From assembly GCF_028372415.1 (NCBI RefSeq), contig NC_092879.1, positions 95,080,241-95,144,240 on the forward strand: a stretch of 64,000 bases of DNA, written 5' to 3'. The notes beneath the pieces are model-generated. The model was not told the origin of the DNA and ran no database searches. It saw only the letters and a list, made by a program, of their open reading frames with translations. The stretch comes from Notamacropus eugenii. Its lineage: Eukaryota; Chordata; Mammalia; Diprotodontia; Macropodidae. The position numbers and the translations under genes were made by a program. How positions within the stretch are numbered: the first letter of the stretch is position 1; each line of letters opens with the position of its first letter. Below are positions 34,854 through 46,465 of the stretch, in pieces.

Positions 34854-35790
34854 TCTTTGATAATCTCTTAGGGGATAAGGTCTCCTATATCAGCTCACAT
34901 GGACTGGTGACCTCAACTGTCACTCAAGCCTGGTAAGGCTTTGCTGCCCAAATGGGCTTTGGGAAGGTGGTAGAAATGAGGAGTAATAATGGGGGATCTC
35001 AAAACCCCATCTTTTAATACTAATATTTCTTACGAATCATGACAGAGCATAATATTTAAAAATTCAGAACTGAAGATAAACCATAGAGCATTGGTAGGTA
35101 AAAGTCTTCAAAATATTACCATTGCTTTCAAGAAGTGCCATAAAAAGTATCATCCAGGGCATGTATGACCATATAAGGTGACTGGCCAATCATGCAGTAA
35201 GAGCAAGGAACAAAAAATAGCTCCAAAGGACTGGAGTTGATGAAATATTCAGATCTTCAGGGAAAGGCCTACAGTGTCTCAGATCCTCCAGAGGAGATTT
35301 GGTGAAACACCTAGACAAGGCTCACACAGGTTGTAAAGGCATAAGTAAGTAGTGAGCTGCCCTGTTAGAAGAAGGATCTATACTGCGGAGATTGTAGATA
35401 CCTTGGAATGTTCATTAGAGGAGCTAGAGAGAGCTCCCTGCTAAAAGCTGTACACTTTCATCACTGTAGAGAAAACGTTGCAGCCTTTCTAGGTGAACCC
35501 CTTAGTGATTCTAACGCTGGCAGTGTCAGGCTAAGGATGGAAGAGGTCCTAGGATGGCCCTTTGGGTGTCCCTAACGTGTCTCCACGTAGATGGCCACTG
35601 ACTCTACCTGTACGAAGACCCAACCCTCCCACATATTCTGTGCGTAGGACTTTGCTGACCCAGGTAGTCTGAGCCGAAGCCATACCAGGGAATGTTTGAG
35701 GCTAAATAAACCCCCTCTGGAAATTCTTCTCCCCTCCCCCAGTTACTTTCAAGGTCACAAGAATAATGTTAAACCATAGTCTGAGAACTC
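34854..35790. other. Unassigned intergenic sequence
   Basis: No gene or repeat recognised in this ~0.9 kb tract. Confidence 0.5.
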
Positions 35791-35794
35791 AATT

Positions 35795-36330
35795 CAATTC
35801 AACAAGCATAGTTAATGTCAGTCATGTGCCAGGCTTTGTGCTAGGTCCATGGACATGGAGAAACAAAGACCCAGTGAGAATTTCTGCCGAGAAGCTCACA
35901 TTCTACTAGAAGGCTACAACACAGATCCAAATAAGAAAATACAAAGTAACTGGGGAATATGGAATGAGCACAAACAACAGGGAGTGGGGAGGGAATCAAG
36001 AAAGGCTTTGTGAGGAAGGTACTTGAGCTACAGTGTCCACAAACTAGATGGGGCAGGGCAGCATTCCAGGCATGGGAGACAGCCTTGTATAGGGACACAT
36101 GGATAGGATATGGAATGTCACATGTGAGTTGCAGCAAGTAGGCTTTTTTGGCTAGAACCCAAAACAAGTTTGGAGTCAAATTCTGCAGGACTTTTAATGG
36201 CAGAAAGGTGTGGGATCGATGCTAGGGGCAATAGGGAGCTCTGGAAGATTACTGAGTGAAAGTGATATATTTTAGAAAGATTCTTCTAGCTACATTGGAG
36301 AAGAAGGAATATCAAGGGTACCTAATGTTG
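35795..36330 (-). mobile_element. L2 LINE 3' region
   Basis: 'tcatgtgccaggctttgtg', 'gaagctcacattctactag', 'cattccaggcatgggagac' and 'caggacttttaatggcaga' keep the reverse L2 order. Confidence 0.8.
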
Positions 36331-36514
36331 CTCCAGTATTTCCAAAGCAGCAGTTCATATGTATCCCCTCAAATTTTTGCCAGGAACTTTCTTGAGTTTT
36401 ATTGAATCAATGGAGTGGGTATGGGGGATGAGGGAAAAAGTCGTGTCCATTCTTCCTGGGCTCCCTATCACTGAAGAGCTGAGCCATCAAACAGAAGCAG
36501 CCTGCTCAGAAATG

Positions 36515-36890
36515 AACAAATAACAGCATTTATTAGTGGCTACTATGTACCAAGCATGCGTGGGCAGCTAGGTGGCACAGTGGAGAGAATATTGAGTCTA
36601 GAGTCAGAAAGACCTCAGTTCAAATCCAGCCTCTGACACTAGCTGTGTGACCATGCACACATAGCCTCACCCTATTTGCCTCAGTTTTCTCATCTGTCAA
36701 ATGAGCTAGAGAAGGAAACGGCAAACCATTTTAGTATCTTTGCCAAGAAAACCCGAAATGGGGTACAAGGAGTCAGACGCAACTGAACAACAATTAAAAG
36801 CCATGTAGCTAGCACTAGGGATACAAATACAAACACTTCTTACCCTTTCTGATGGAAAAGACAGCATAGAGAGAGGAGCAGGGGCCTGAG
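36515..36890 (-). mobile_element. L2 3' tail split by a SINE
   Basis: The left part ends at 'gctactatgtaccaagcat' (about 36560). The right part resumes at about 36800 with 'agctagcactagggataca'. The SINE between them is 36561-36798. Confidence 0.75.
36561..36798 (+). repeat. Mar1-like SINE, full length, nested in L2
   Basis: Head 'gggcagctaggtggcacag' with an A-box-like region, B-box-like 'gttcaaatccagcctctg', core 'ttttctcatctgtcaaatg', and BovB-like end 'aaggagtcagacgcaactg' followed by 'aacaacaa'. Confidence 0.9.
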
Positions 36891-38228
36891 AAATCATATT
36901 AAGGCAGTCCATTTACATGTCCCTTCCTTAGGTAGTGGGAGTATTGGCCAGAGTATGATTCTCAGAGAAAGAGGCGAAAAGCCTGTGGCGTTCTGTAGCT
37001 ATGGCTGCCAATGAGTCTGCATGCTGAGCTCCTCCCAGGCACAGTCTCGGGTGGTCCAATCAGGGTACGAAATGCTAGAAGAACTCAAAACCACCAGTGG
37101 TGGACCTGCTGCTGCCCAAGAACTTGGCCAGTCAGTGATAATGACAGACAATGGGGGAAAGGATCCTCTTCCCCATCCCTGGTAGGTGCCTCATAGTTAT
37201 TTGGAACAGACAGCTTTAGCATAGATTCTCTTCATGTGACTCTGCCCAGAGGGTAGGGAATCTAGGACATAGTTATGTACTTTGTAATACAGAAATAAAA
37301 TAGGACCAGCATTTATCCCTCCTTATCAGTTTACTTTTAATGAGGAAAATGTGGAGTACCATTAAGCAATAACACAATGAAACATTAATGTGGAAATACA
37401 TTTTTGATCCTCATTATTCCTTCCCTCACAGAGAAATTGATGTTATTAGGGCATTTCAAAGCTTGTCAGAATTCTTCAGGAGAACTCTCTACTTCCTGTA
37501 TTTGAAGGACTAATGAGAGCTTTCTTATTTCATGAGATCCTATATCCCTTAAAAAGGGTCACGACTGTATCTGACATCACCTGAGGGGAGTGAAATCGTC
37601 AGTCTGGTTCTCAAAACTATTCATTTTGTCCAGGAAATAGGTTTGTTCTTTTTGATAGGGCTGGAGGGAAAGTTTCACAAAAACAATGGATCAAACTAAA
37701 AAAATACATAGGTAAGACTTATTGATACACTTTTAAGGTAAAATAGTCTCCATCTTATTGGTTCCTTGAGACTAGAAATTGAGAATTTTTTAAAAAACAA
37801 ACCAAAAAAAACCATAAATAAGGTGGATGAAAACTTGAAATTTTTTGAACGGTTTGCAGACAGAATCATGTACAGAAGAGAATAAGGATTGAAAAGTGTA
37901 TAGTTTTGATGTAAGAATGTTCAGGATGACATAGTGGAAGAATCTGCATTATTAGCATGCTTCAAGGACACTGAGGGCTGTGGTGTGTGGAGTGGAATGG
38001 AGGGTTAACAGGACGTGCCCAATCAATTGACTTCCCTCAAGCCTTATTGATAAAATTGTGGACAGTCAGGGGAATGTGACAGACACAAGGGATTAAGCTC
38101 TTAAATGAAGGGTAAAGAGGTGTTTCTGTTTTGTTTCCCTTTTACAAGAGGAAATTAACTCCAACTGTTGAGAGTTGAACCACAGAAAAGTGCACACCCA
38201 GGGAGCCCAGCTGAGAAGTATGCCCAGG
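36891..38228. other. Unassigned intergenic sequence, about 1.3 kb
   Basis: No gene or repeat recognised; among the longest apparently unique tracts here. Confidence 0.5.
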
Positions 38229-38229
38229 A

Positions 38230-38462
38230 AAGATGCTGCTTTGTTGTTTCATGCAAATCTGACTCTTTGTGACCCCATTTGAGGTTTTCCTGGCAAAGAT
38301 ACTGGAGCAGTTTGCCACTTCCTTCTCCAGCTCATTTTACAGATGAGGAAACTGAGGCAAACAGAGTGAAGTGCCTTGCCCAGGGTCACCCAGCTAGGAA
38401 GTGTCTGAGGCCAAATTTGAACTCAGGAAAAGGAGTCTTCCTGACTCTAAACTCAGCACCTT
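38230..38462 (-). repeat. Mar1-like SINE
   Basis: 'ctgactctttgtgacccca', 'ctccagctcattttacaga' and 'gtcacccagctaggaagtg' in reverse; the tRNA head is truncated at the right edge. Confidence 0.85.
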
Positions 38463-39340
38463 GAGTTTCTGTGATTGTCTAATTCTGGCTATTTAGTCAA
38501 TTCCAAAATATCTAGATGGAAAGGAGGAATTTGAGGCCATCCAACAGTTAATAATAATCAAATACAATATGACTGTAGTTGATAATGATTTAATTAAATT
38601 GACTGATATGCTGCTGGATAAAATGACTGCTGTTGGTAACTGAAGAAGCGCATCGGGCTGTCAGCTCCTGTTCTATAGACTTACTTGCAAGCTTCATCTG
38701 GGAATTCCAACAGTCCCTTTGGTCTCCTTTGGAAAGCCTTTCATTTGGAGATTATGAGTATCTGCTCTGGTAAAATCTATTGAAAATACGGATCAAAAAT
38801 TCGTATGGCTCAGTGTAATGTCCAGACAATTGTCTGAGCCTCTTCTGTCTGTGATTATGCTGGGTACTTCTGCTCTGTCTCTGGATCTTTGATCTCCTGA
38901 GGACCTCCCACTGTCAGAGATCCCTCTAGTTTCTGGCCAACTAGAGGGCTCTGAGGAGCATATGCATTGCTTTTTCAATCACCTACCAAGAAATGTGTCC
39001 CTTCTCCAGTTTCAACAGTGCAGGATGAAATCCCCATTTAGTAGAGATTGTGCTGACCATAGACCACCCCCCCCCCCCAATTACCCTCCTCCCAGTTTAT
39101 CCCCAAGCAGAACACCTAAACGTCTAGGGCCATCTTCTGGTACAATCCTGGACTGGACTGACAAGCTTACTGGCATTTCCCTTGAGTTTATTGATCATTG
39201 TCTCTAATGTCTTCCTTCATCTCTCCTAGAATTTCTAGTGAAGTTGAGCTCCTGGGGAACTTCTTTGAACTTCCTCATTGAAAAGGTCCCTATGTTAATA
39301 AAATCACAGATCTACTCCCTAGCACTAACACAGCCCCTAT
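38463..39340. other. Unassigned; contains a 12-base poly(C) run
   Basis: No gene seen. C-run at 39067-39078 inside a pyrimidine-rich stretch. Confidence 0.5.
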
Positions 39341-39344
39341 AATG

Positions 39345-39604
39345 GGACAAAATGCTTTCTACTAAGTGCCTTAGTATCGTCTTCATCCCTTAACATTTAT
39401 CATTTTAGTCATTTGGTTTTGTATTTTTCAAAACAAATGAGCTATTAATTCACTTTTTTGTTAGAGTTTTTAAACCTACCACTAAGTAAAACTTCTTATT
39501 TTCAATCGGGTCAACATTTTATTTGATCTTTAGAATTTCTTTCTTTGTGTTTGATTGGGGCATTTTCTTTTTCTAGTTTTTAGTTGTACGTTCAGTTCTT
39601 TCTT
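39345..39604 (-). mobile_element. L1 ORF2 remnant, left part
   Basis: AT-rich minus-strand coding-like sequence with a lysine-rich KKELNVQLKTRKRKC block. It is cut by the MIR at 39605 and continues at 39960. Confidence 0.5.
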
Positions 39605-39958
39605 CTGTTCACAAAAATAGCTGGCATTTATATGGTGCTTTAAGATTTGCAAAGTACAGTATATGTATATGTATGTGTGTGTGTATGTGTGTGCATGTAT
39701 ACACGTATATGTATGTGTATACGTGTGTGTGTACATATATGTATGTGTGTATGTACATGCATATCTATGAAGTTATATATATATATATTTCATTTGAACC
39801 TTACATTAGCACCATTTGTAAAATGGGGAAACTAAGGCCAAGAGAGGTTTGGTGGTTTGACCAGGATGACACAGTCAGTAAGGGTATGAGCCTGGATTCG
39901 TACCCAGGTCTTTTTAACTTCAAGTCCAGCCCTTTACCAACTACACTATCTGGGCAGC
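39605..39958 (-). repeat. MIR-family SINE with internal (TATG)n expansion
   Basis: 'gctggcatttatatggtgc', 'ttaagatttgcaaagtac' and 'gtaaaatggggaaactaag' with 'caactacactatctgggca'. Between them, 39658-39788 is a TATG/TG tract ending in (TA)n, an expansion within the SINE. Confidence 0.8.
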
Positions 39959-39959
39959 C

Positions 39960-40700
39960 TCTAGTGCTTTTTAGCATAACTTTGCCTCTAATACTTATTC
40001 TGGCTATATTCCAAAAGTTTTGGCGTATTGTCTTATTGTTGTAATTTTATTTGATGAAATTATCAGTTGTTTCTAGAATTTGTTCTTTGATCCACATATT
40101 CCATAGTGTTATACCATTTAGACTTCATTTAAATTTGAATCCTTTCTCCAACAGCCCATTTTTGATAAGAAGTTTTATTGTGTTGTTGTCACTAAAGAAT
40201 GTATTTAATATTTCTGCTCCTCAACAATTGTTTGAGTTTTTATATCTTAGCACATGGTCAGCTTTTGTAAAGATGCTATGCAAAGTGGAGAAATTTGTAT
40301 ATTACTTCACATCCCTATCCAATATTTGCCAGAAATCTATTATATCTAACTTTTATAAAATTCTATTCAGGTTCTTAACTTCCTTCATGTTGTGTGTGTA
40401 TGTATGTATGTGTATTTTCTTTCAGATTTCTCTCTGTCTGAAAGGGGAACATTGAAGTCCCCAACTATTAGTTTTACTGCATATTTCTCCCTGTATTTTG
40501 AGTATATTTTCCTATAAATATTTAGGTGCTGTGCCATTTGATATGTATGTGTGTATAAAATTTCATTATCTGCAATGCCTTTAACATAGTATAACTTCAT
40601 GCCAGTCTCCTTTAACCAGTCCTATTTTATTATATCCTTGTGTGCAAAATTATGATTCTCTCCCATTTCTTTTCACTCTTAAACTCAACAAAACAAAATA
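39960..40700 (-). pseudogene. L1 ORF2 endonuclease-region remnant
   Basis: On the minus strand at 40600-40385 the block IYSKYREKY followed by KLIVGDFNVPLSDRE is the GDFN motif of the L1 apurinic-like endonuclease, the enzyme that nicks the insertion target. Reading further down the coordinates, 'ctatattccaaaagttttg' and neighbouring T-rich phrases match the start of the L1 ORF2 linker to RT. Numerous stops; non-functional. The copy is split by the MIR at 39605-39958. Confidence 0.75.
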
Positions 40701-40774
40701 AAACCACATCCATCCCCTGTGTTTGTCTTTCTTTATTACTCTTAAGGATAATGAGATTCTGAAGAAGGGGGAAG

Positions 40775-41040
40775 GGAGGGGAACAAGCATTTGTATCATG
40801 CCTACTATGTGCCAGGCACTGTGCTAAACATTTTACAAATATTTTCTCATTTGATCCTCACAACAACCCTGGAATGTAGGTGTTGCTATTATCCCCATTT
40901 TATAGTTGAGGAAACTGAGAAAAACAAAGGTTAAATAACTTAACCAGGGTCATACAGCTAGTGTCTGAGCCCAGATTTGAACTCAGGTCTTCTTAACTCC
41001 AAGTTCACCACTCTGTCCACTGTCCCACTTAGGTGCATAT
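40775..41040 (-). repeat. MIR-family SINE
   Basis: 'gcctactatgtgccaggca', 'catttgatcctcacaacaa', 'attttatagttgaggaaac' and 'gatttgaactcaggtcttc' in reverse order. Confidence 0.85.
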
Positions 41041-41059
41041 TCTCTATCTCTTTTATCTC

Positions 41060-41250
41060 CTTGTGAGGGCCATCTCCAATAGCCCTGATCTATATCTTGC
41101 CACTCAACCCAGATGGCTCCAGAGAGGAGAGTGAGGGTGGTGACCTTATACAGCCCTCCCTCACTTAAATCCAACTCACGTGCATGTCATGGCATCACAT
41201 TCCCAATACCATGGATCGCTTCGAGAATGAAGGACAAACCACAACAAGTG
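41060..41250 (+). repeat. SINE 3' portion with LINE-type tail
   Basis: 'cagatggctccagagagga', 'cagccctccctcacttaaa' and the end 'cgagaatgaaggacaaacc' match the 3' half of the 4018-4340 SINE; the head is missing. Confidence 0.7.
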
Positions 41251-41254
41251 ATCC

Positions 41255-42600
41255 CCTTGTGAGGATTGAAGAATGAGATGTATTTCTTCTCCCTCAATTA
41301 CAATACAAGTATTTGATCATCATGTAGCATATTCTAGTTGTTCATATGTATTTACTTTTCTATGTTTCTCTAGTCTCCTGTGTGTGAATTTTAAAGTCTC
41401 TAGCCAGCTCTGGTCTTTTATCAGCAATGCTTAAAAGTCCTCTATTCTATGAATGGTCTACTTCCCCTTGTAGGATAATATTCAGTTTTTTAGGAAGTTA
41501 TTCTCGAGTGTAAGACTCTTTCTTTTGCCCTTTGAAAGATTGTATTCCATTACTTCTAGCTCTTTATAGTAGTTACAGCTTAGTTTTGTGTGATCCTGAC
41601 TGTGGTCCTTGGTACTCAAAGTCTTTTCTTTTGTCTTTTTGCAGTATTTTTCTTTGATTTAGAAGCTACTGATTTTGGCTTTGACATTCCTAAATGTTTC
41701 CAGTTTGGGGGTTCTTTCAGAAAGAGATAGATGGGACTCTTTTTTACTTTTACTTTGTCTGGTTCTAATAGATGTAGACTGTTTTATGGTTCCTTAAAAT
41801 AAGGTGTCCAGACTTTTTGTTTGGTCATGATTTTCAGAAGATCTGGTGACTCTTAAAATTTCTCTCAAGGACCTCTTTTTCTGGCCAAGACTTTTTACAT
41901 GTTCTTATAATTTTTTAGTCTTTTGATTTTGTTCTAATGTTTCTTCTTGTCTCAGGGAGTCATTGAACTTATTTTCTTCACTGAATTTTTCAGGAAACAC
42001 ACTACTTTAGGTTAAAGTTTTCTACCTTTTCTTCTCTAAGGTATTTATTTTTCTTCCAATTTTTTTCCTCATTTCATTTTTAACTCCTGCTTCATTTTTC
42101 CCATTCTGTCTTTGGAGTCCTTGTGACCAAATCATTCTTTTTTCCCCTCAGGCTCTATTTAAACTTTCTGTGGAGTTACTGTCTTTTTCTGGGTTTACTT
42201 CTTGTGCTTCTCTTAACCCCATAGTATTTTTCCATTGTATTCTGGCGTTTCTTCTCTTTACTCATGTCTTAAGCATCAGTTCCTGGATTGGTACTTTATA
42301 CCTGATTCTGGTATAGGTCCAGATCTTGCCTTTTCTCTCACTCTTGGATGTGATAGCTAACTCCTGTTTTCTGTCCCTTCTGCAATTTGGAGGTCACTGT
42401 TGCTGTCCTCCCAAAGTTCTAATTGGTATGGCTGATTGAAAGTATCCTGCCTTTGTCTCCTGGTAGCTCCATGTGAGTGCTGGTCTTGGCCCTGGCTCCA
42501 TCTTTTTCTTCTGGGACATTCACCTACTGTGAGTTGACTTTGTCCTCTATTGTGACTTTGACAGGGCCTGACTAGATATCACATGTTATACTGGCTTCTA
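41255..42600 (-). mobile_element. Older HAL1/L1-like element
   Basis: 'gtcctctattctatgaatgg', 'gaagctactgattttggct' and 'gatctggtgactcttaaaa' parallel the ORF1-containing reverse blocks at 16280, 16510 and 16690. The 5' UTR side extends toward 42600. Confidence 0.65.
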
Positions 42601-42636
42601 GTCATTTGAAGGGCTCTGTAGTACTTAAGTACACAA

Positions 42637-42638
42637 CA

Positions 42639-42707
<69 letters not shown>

Positions 42708-42829
42708 GAAGAAGAAGAAGAAGAAGAGAAGAGGAGGAGGAAGAGGAAAAGGAAGAGGAAGAAGGAGGAAAAGAAGAAGGAGGAGCAAGAAGAGGAAGAG
42801 GAAGAGAAGAAGAAAAAAAGGAGAAGAAA
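42637..42829. repeat. Compound (GAT)n / (GAA)n purine tract
   Basis: About 22 GAT units, then about 125 bases of almost pure A/G built from GAA, GAG and GGA units. The poly-Asp/Glu, poly-Met and poly-Ile frames on either strand are artefacts. Confidence 0.97.
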
Positions 42830-43035
42830 TTTACAATTATGATCTCATTTGACCTTTACAATAACACTGAGCAGTAGGTGCTATTATTTTTCCCATTTTA
42901 AAGATAAGGAAACTGAGCCTTGGCAAAGTTAAGTTACTTTCCCAGGGCCACACAACTAGTAAGTATCTGAGCTCACATTTGAACTCAGGTCTTCTGACTC
43001 CACAACCAGCACTATCCACTGTGCCTGCTAGGGAC
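42830..43035 (-). repeat. MIR-family SINE
   Basis: 'tgatctcatttgaccttta', 'ttttaaagataaggaaact' and 'catttgaactcaggtcttc'. The purine tract sits at its 3' end, where microsatellites commonly grow. Confidence 0.8.
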
Positions 43036-43700
43036 CAAATGCTGTTTGGTTGCCTTTGCCCTATCTCCATCTCCTTGATGCCCTTGGGAGGCTACTTCAT
43101 GTCAGAGATCATGCTAATTTCAGTCCTCCATTACTGTTATTGTTCATTATTTTATCTGGTGTCCTTTTTTTGGTCTTTCCTGGGGTATTCCTTAGGAAAG
43201 CTAAGCTCAGATGCAATATTTCCTTACAATGGATTCCTATGAACCTAATACTGTTACTGACCTGGAGAAATGGATGGCTTTTAGTTGTGAGTGGCATTTC
43301 ACTTTGCTTTACTTTGATGCTTTGGTCTCATCATTATAGATGTTCCCACAATATTCCATGTAACAAAGCCACACTGTGATACTGTGCAATTCATGTATAT
43401 GCCCTCCTATAAATTCCTCACACAACATGATGGCAGCCTTGGAGTTCTCCTGACACTGCCTGTATGCCAGTGGCACTATCCTTGGTAATTCCTGGCTCTT
43501 ACATGAACAGCGCACTTTCATTTCCAGCTATGCAGCTCTATGGTGACAAACTTTACACTTCTTGTCTCATGCAATTCGTAGTCTAGCCAGTAATTGTAGC
43601 CTACTCATGCCCACCTTGTGCTTCTCCATTGCCCTTTGAGTGACCATTGATTTTTCTGAGCTTGATCATCTCACCAAATGCCTTGTCACCTCAACCAAAA
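43036..43700. other. Unassigned intergenic sequence
   Basis: Two overlapping open frames (42979-43242, 43050-43379) have hydrophobic stretches but no family match; not called. Confidence 0.4.
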
Positions 43701-43705
43701 CCTAT

Positions 43706-44041
43706 GCCCTGAGGACTTAAACCCTTCCATCCCCCAAACTCTCACTCTAAGGCTCCATTGGTTTGATTAATGAGTATCTCCTGGGGTCCACTATTTTAGA
43801 CTAGCCCCAACCATGTTCACCTTTACTTCCCTACCATCTTCTCCCCAATTCCCTTGCCCTCTGTGCCAGAAACCTTGACCTGAGGACTAAATCTTTTCCT
43901 CTCGAGAGTGTATGCCCTAAGGCTCCATTGGTCTGATTGGTAAGTGTCCCCAGGACACTTACCCAGGAATCCACTTTTTCAGACTGGTACCAAGCGTGCT
44001 TCATTTTGTTTCTATGCCATCTTCTCATTAGCTGCCTTGCC
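43706..44041. repeat. Diverged tandem duplication, two ~155-165 bp units
   Basis: Unit A (43706-43858) and unit B (43877-44041) share 'cctgaggact', 'ctaaggctccattggt', 'tgattggtaagtgtc'-like and 'tgccatcttctc'-like blocks in the same order and end at 'ccttgcc'. Identity is partial. Confidence 0.65.
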
Positions 44042-44184
44042 ACCATAATGCCACTCTCCCCCACCCAAACATACATACTTACAATTCTATAACGATAATC
44101 CCATCAGCCCTGTAATTACTTCTGCTAGGCGTGTGTCAGTCTACTCCCTTATGACTCCATTCACCATCCCAGGAGCTTGCCAGT

Positions 44185-44285
44185 CTCCTATTAGAATGTA
44201 AGCTCTTTGAGGGCAGGAACTACCTTATTTTTGTGTTTGTATCCTTTGCACTTGACACCCTGCTTTATATATAGTGAAGTGCCTT
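44185..44285 (+). mobile_element. L2 LINE 3' tail
   Basis: 'attagaatgtaagctcttt' and 'gagggcaggaactacctta' are L2 terminal phrases. Confidence 0.75.
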
Positions 44286-45936
44286 TTTTCATTCATGTCA
44301 TGACTCAGAGTCATACAACATTACCAAAAACAATGTTGTTAAATAGATGGGGCTTTGTTTCTCCAAGAAGCTTGGGGTCAAAAGCTTGGGGTCCCAAATA
44401 CTTGTAGATTGTTCAAAGGCAAATTCTGTGGTCACCATTTTCCAGACCGAAACACGGCCACAGAAGAGCTATTAAATGAGAAGCCCGAGATCACATTAAA
44501 CCAAGGCAGAAACAAAAATAATATTATGTGGGTTCATATCAACAATGGCAACTCCATCATAACTGCAGTAACAGGCAGAACCCTTATGTCAATGTCCTTG
44601 TGAGGACAGTCAGGCCTAGACACACAGAAGATATTTGACTATCTAAACAGCACCCCTAAAAGGTTCGCTCTCATTGTAACACCTGGACCAGTCATTCCTT
44701 TTGTCAACATTTTTCACTGAAGTGAACATTTGACTTATGGACATGGCACCACATTGGCTGGTAATTTGCAAAATACAAAACAAAACACAAAAGTTTTATT
44801 TAGAAAATTCTTGCCAAAGTGGAAGCAACCATAATCTCTTGTTTTGCCTATTAGGCCCCACTCCCTCCCTTTTTGACGCCATCATGTCATGAGTTAGTTA
44901 GCAGCCTGGCAATCCTTCCAGATTTGCTTCATTCTCCAGCAGGGCAGGTATATTTATATAACAGCTCTCTGGCAATGGGACAGATTTTTCCCCATTACAA
45001 ATGCTGGATTCAACGATTGCCTTTCCTGAATGTTGGCCCATGACCAATGTTTAAGGAATCCTCACTACATCTCCAAATGCTGCAAATCAGGTTTAGCTCT
45101 ATTTTTCCAGCCTTGGAATTACTCACATTATGCCACTCAATGATTGTCTGAAATATTCTCCTTTCTTCCTCCATTCCTGCTTGGCAAGTTTGAAAGTGGC
45201 TGAGTGATACAAAAGTTATAGAACAATACTTAATATTTTTCTTTTACCAACCAAAAGACTTCTTGCAAAATAGAGAAAAGGTAATATGGGAGGACTGCAC
45301 CTTTTTTGCAAGTGCCCCAAGAAGGTAAAGATGACTTCCCCAGCTTATAGGTATACTTAGAGACATGCTGCTAATCTTCAGCCTCCTGGCCCCATGCTGC
45401 TTCCCAAGTAATTGAATTTATAATTATATACATGCCCACTGACTCACTCAGATGTCATGCTAATCAAAGTGTTCATAGAGCAGGGACAGTACCTATTTGG
45501 GCAACCTAGCCTTGGAAAATCAGAGCTGGGTGACAATTACAAAATGCAAAAGGTAGCAGCTCCAGATGTCCTGGATAAGATCTCTGCTTAGCATAAATGC
45601 AAAAATCTGAATTGATAAGTATAACATTGCCCAGCATGCCATCTGGAATACCGCCTAGAGTGTTGACAGAAAGGTCTTTTTCTGAGAGCCAGAGGTACTA
45701 GTGTAGGGCCAGTCTTGAAGATCCTATGAGATTAGCAACAAATAAGGATACGTCATGATCCCTCACAGGTCATGATACCGATGAGGGTAACCCAAAAAGG
45801 GCCAAAACAATGCCAGACACCATCCATTGCTATTCACCCGTATATGGTAGCCATGCAGAGAAACATGGATTAAGATGTTAATAAGATGAACCTATAACTA
45901 CTACTGCTACCACTCTATATCTGTCACATGCATACA

Positions 45937-45970
<34 letters not shown>

Positions 45971-46320
45971 TTTGTATTGAAGGATTGCAATTCCCAGGTA
46001 AAGAGGTAACACCATGGACTATAATGAAACCCCCCTATTGCTACCTGTTGATCTACCCAGATGCTCCACAAAACCTCCAGACAGAGGCAGTGCTGTGAAG
46101 GGATGCAAGTCAGAAGACCTGAGTATCATAAGAAAGTTGAGAATTCCTGCACTGCCTGCCACCTAGCAACGTTGTAAGGAGTGTGCTTGGGCAACCTTAA
46201 AGTGCTCTGCAAAAGTGAGTGATGGTTCCTAACTGCTGCCCCAAACCAAACCAGATTTCTCTTTCCTTTGCTCCTCTCCAACACTAAGCTGACTCTCTGG
46301 CATTAAAATTATATTTACCA
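44286..46320. other. Unassigned intergenic sequence with a CA microsatellite
   Basis: About 2 kb with no recognised gene or interspersed repeat, the longest such tract in the window. A CA tract lies at 45933-45970. Confidence 0.55.
45933..45970. repeat. (CA)n microsatellite
   Basis: CA units with one TA interruption near the left end. Confidence 0.95.
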
Positions 46321-46324
46321 TCTC

Positions 46325-46465
46325 TTCTCCCTGACTAGACTCTAAGCTCCCTGAGGGAACAGGGAAAGCACCACGTCTCATTTGTTATTATAGCCCCCAG
46401 AACCTGGCACAGGCCTCTGCAGAGAGTAAGCAATTAACCAATGTTTGTTGTATTGAATGAGATTT
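46325..46465 (+). mobile_element. L2 LINE 3' tail
   Basis: 'ctagactctaagctccctg', 'cagaacctggcacaggcct' and 'aatgtttgttgtattgaat'. Confidence 0.8.

Noticed and set aside
36561..36640. Possible tRNA gene because of A-box and B-box-like motifs
   Set aside because: The boxes belong to the SINE head; the cloverleaf is not maintained and the core and tail follow directly.
39530..40044. Val/Cys/Tyr-rich frames
   Set aside because: They are shadows of the TATG/TG tract inside a MIR.
42579..42852. Open frames encoding poly-Asp/Glu, poly-Met/Lys and poly-Ile
   Set aside because: They are translations of the GAT/GAA microsatellite in several frames and on both strands.
43050..43379. 109-codon hydrophobic frame resembling a membrane protein
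   Set aside because: Overlaps another open frame in a different phase in T-rich DNA; hydrophobicity follows from base composition.
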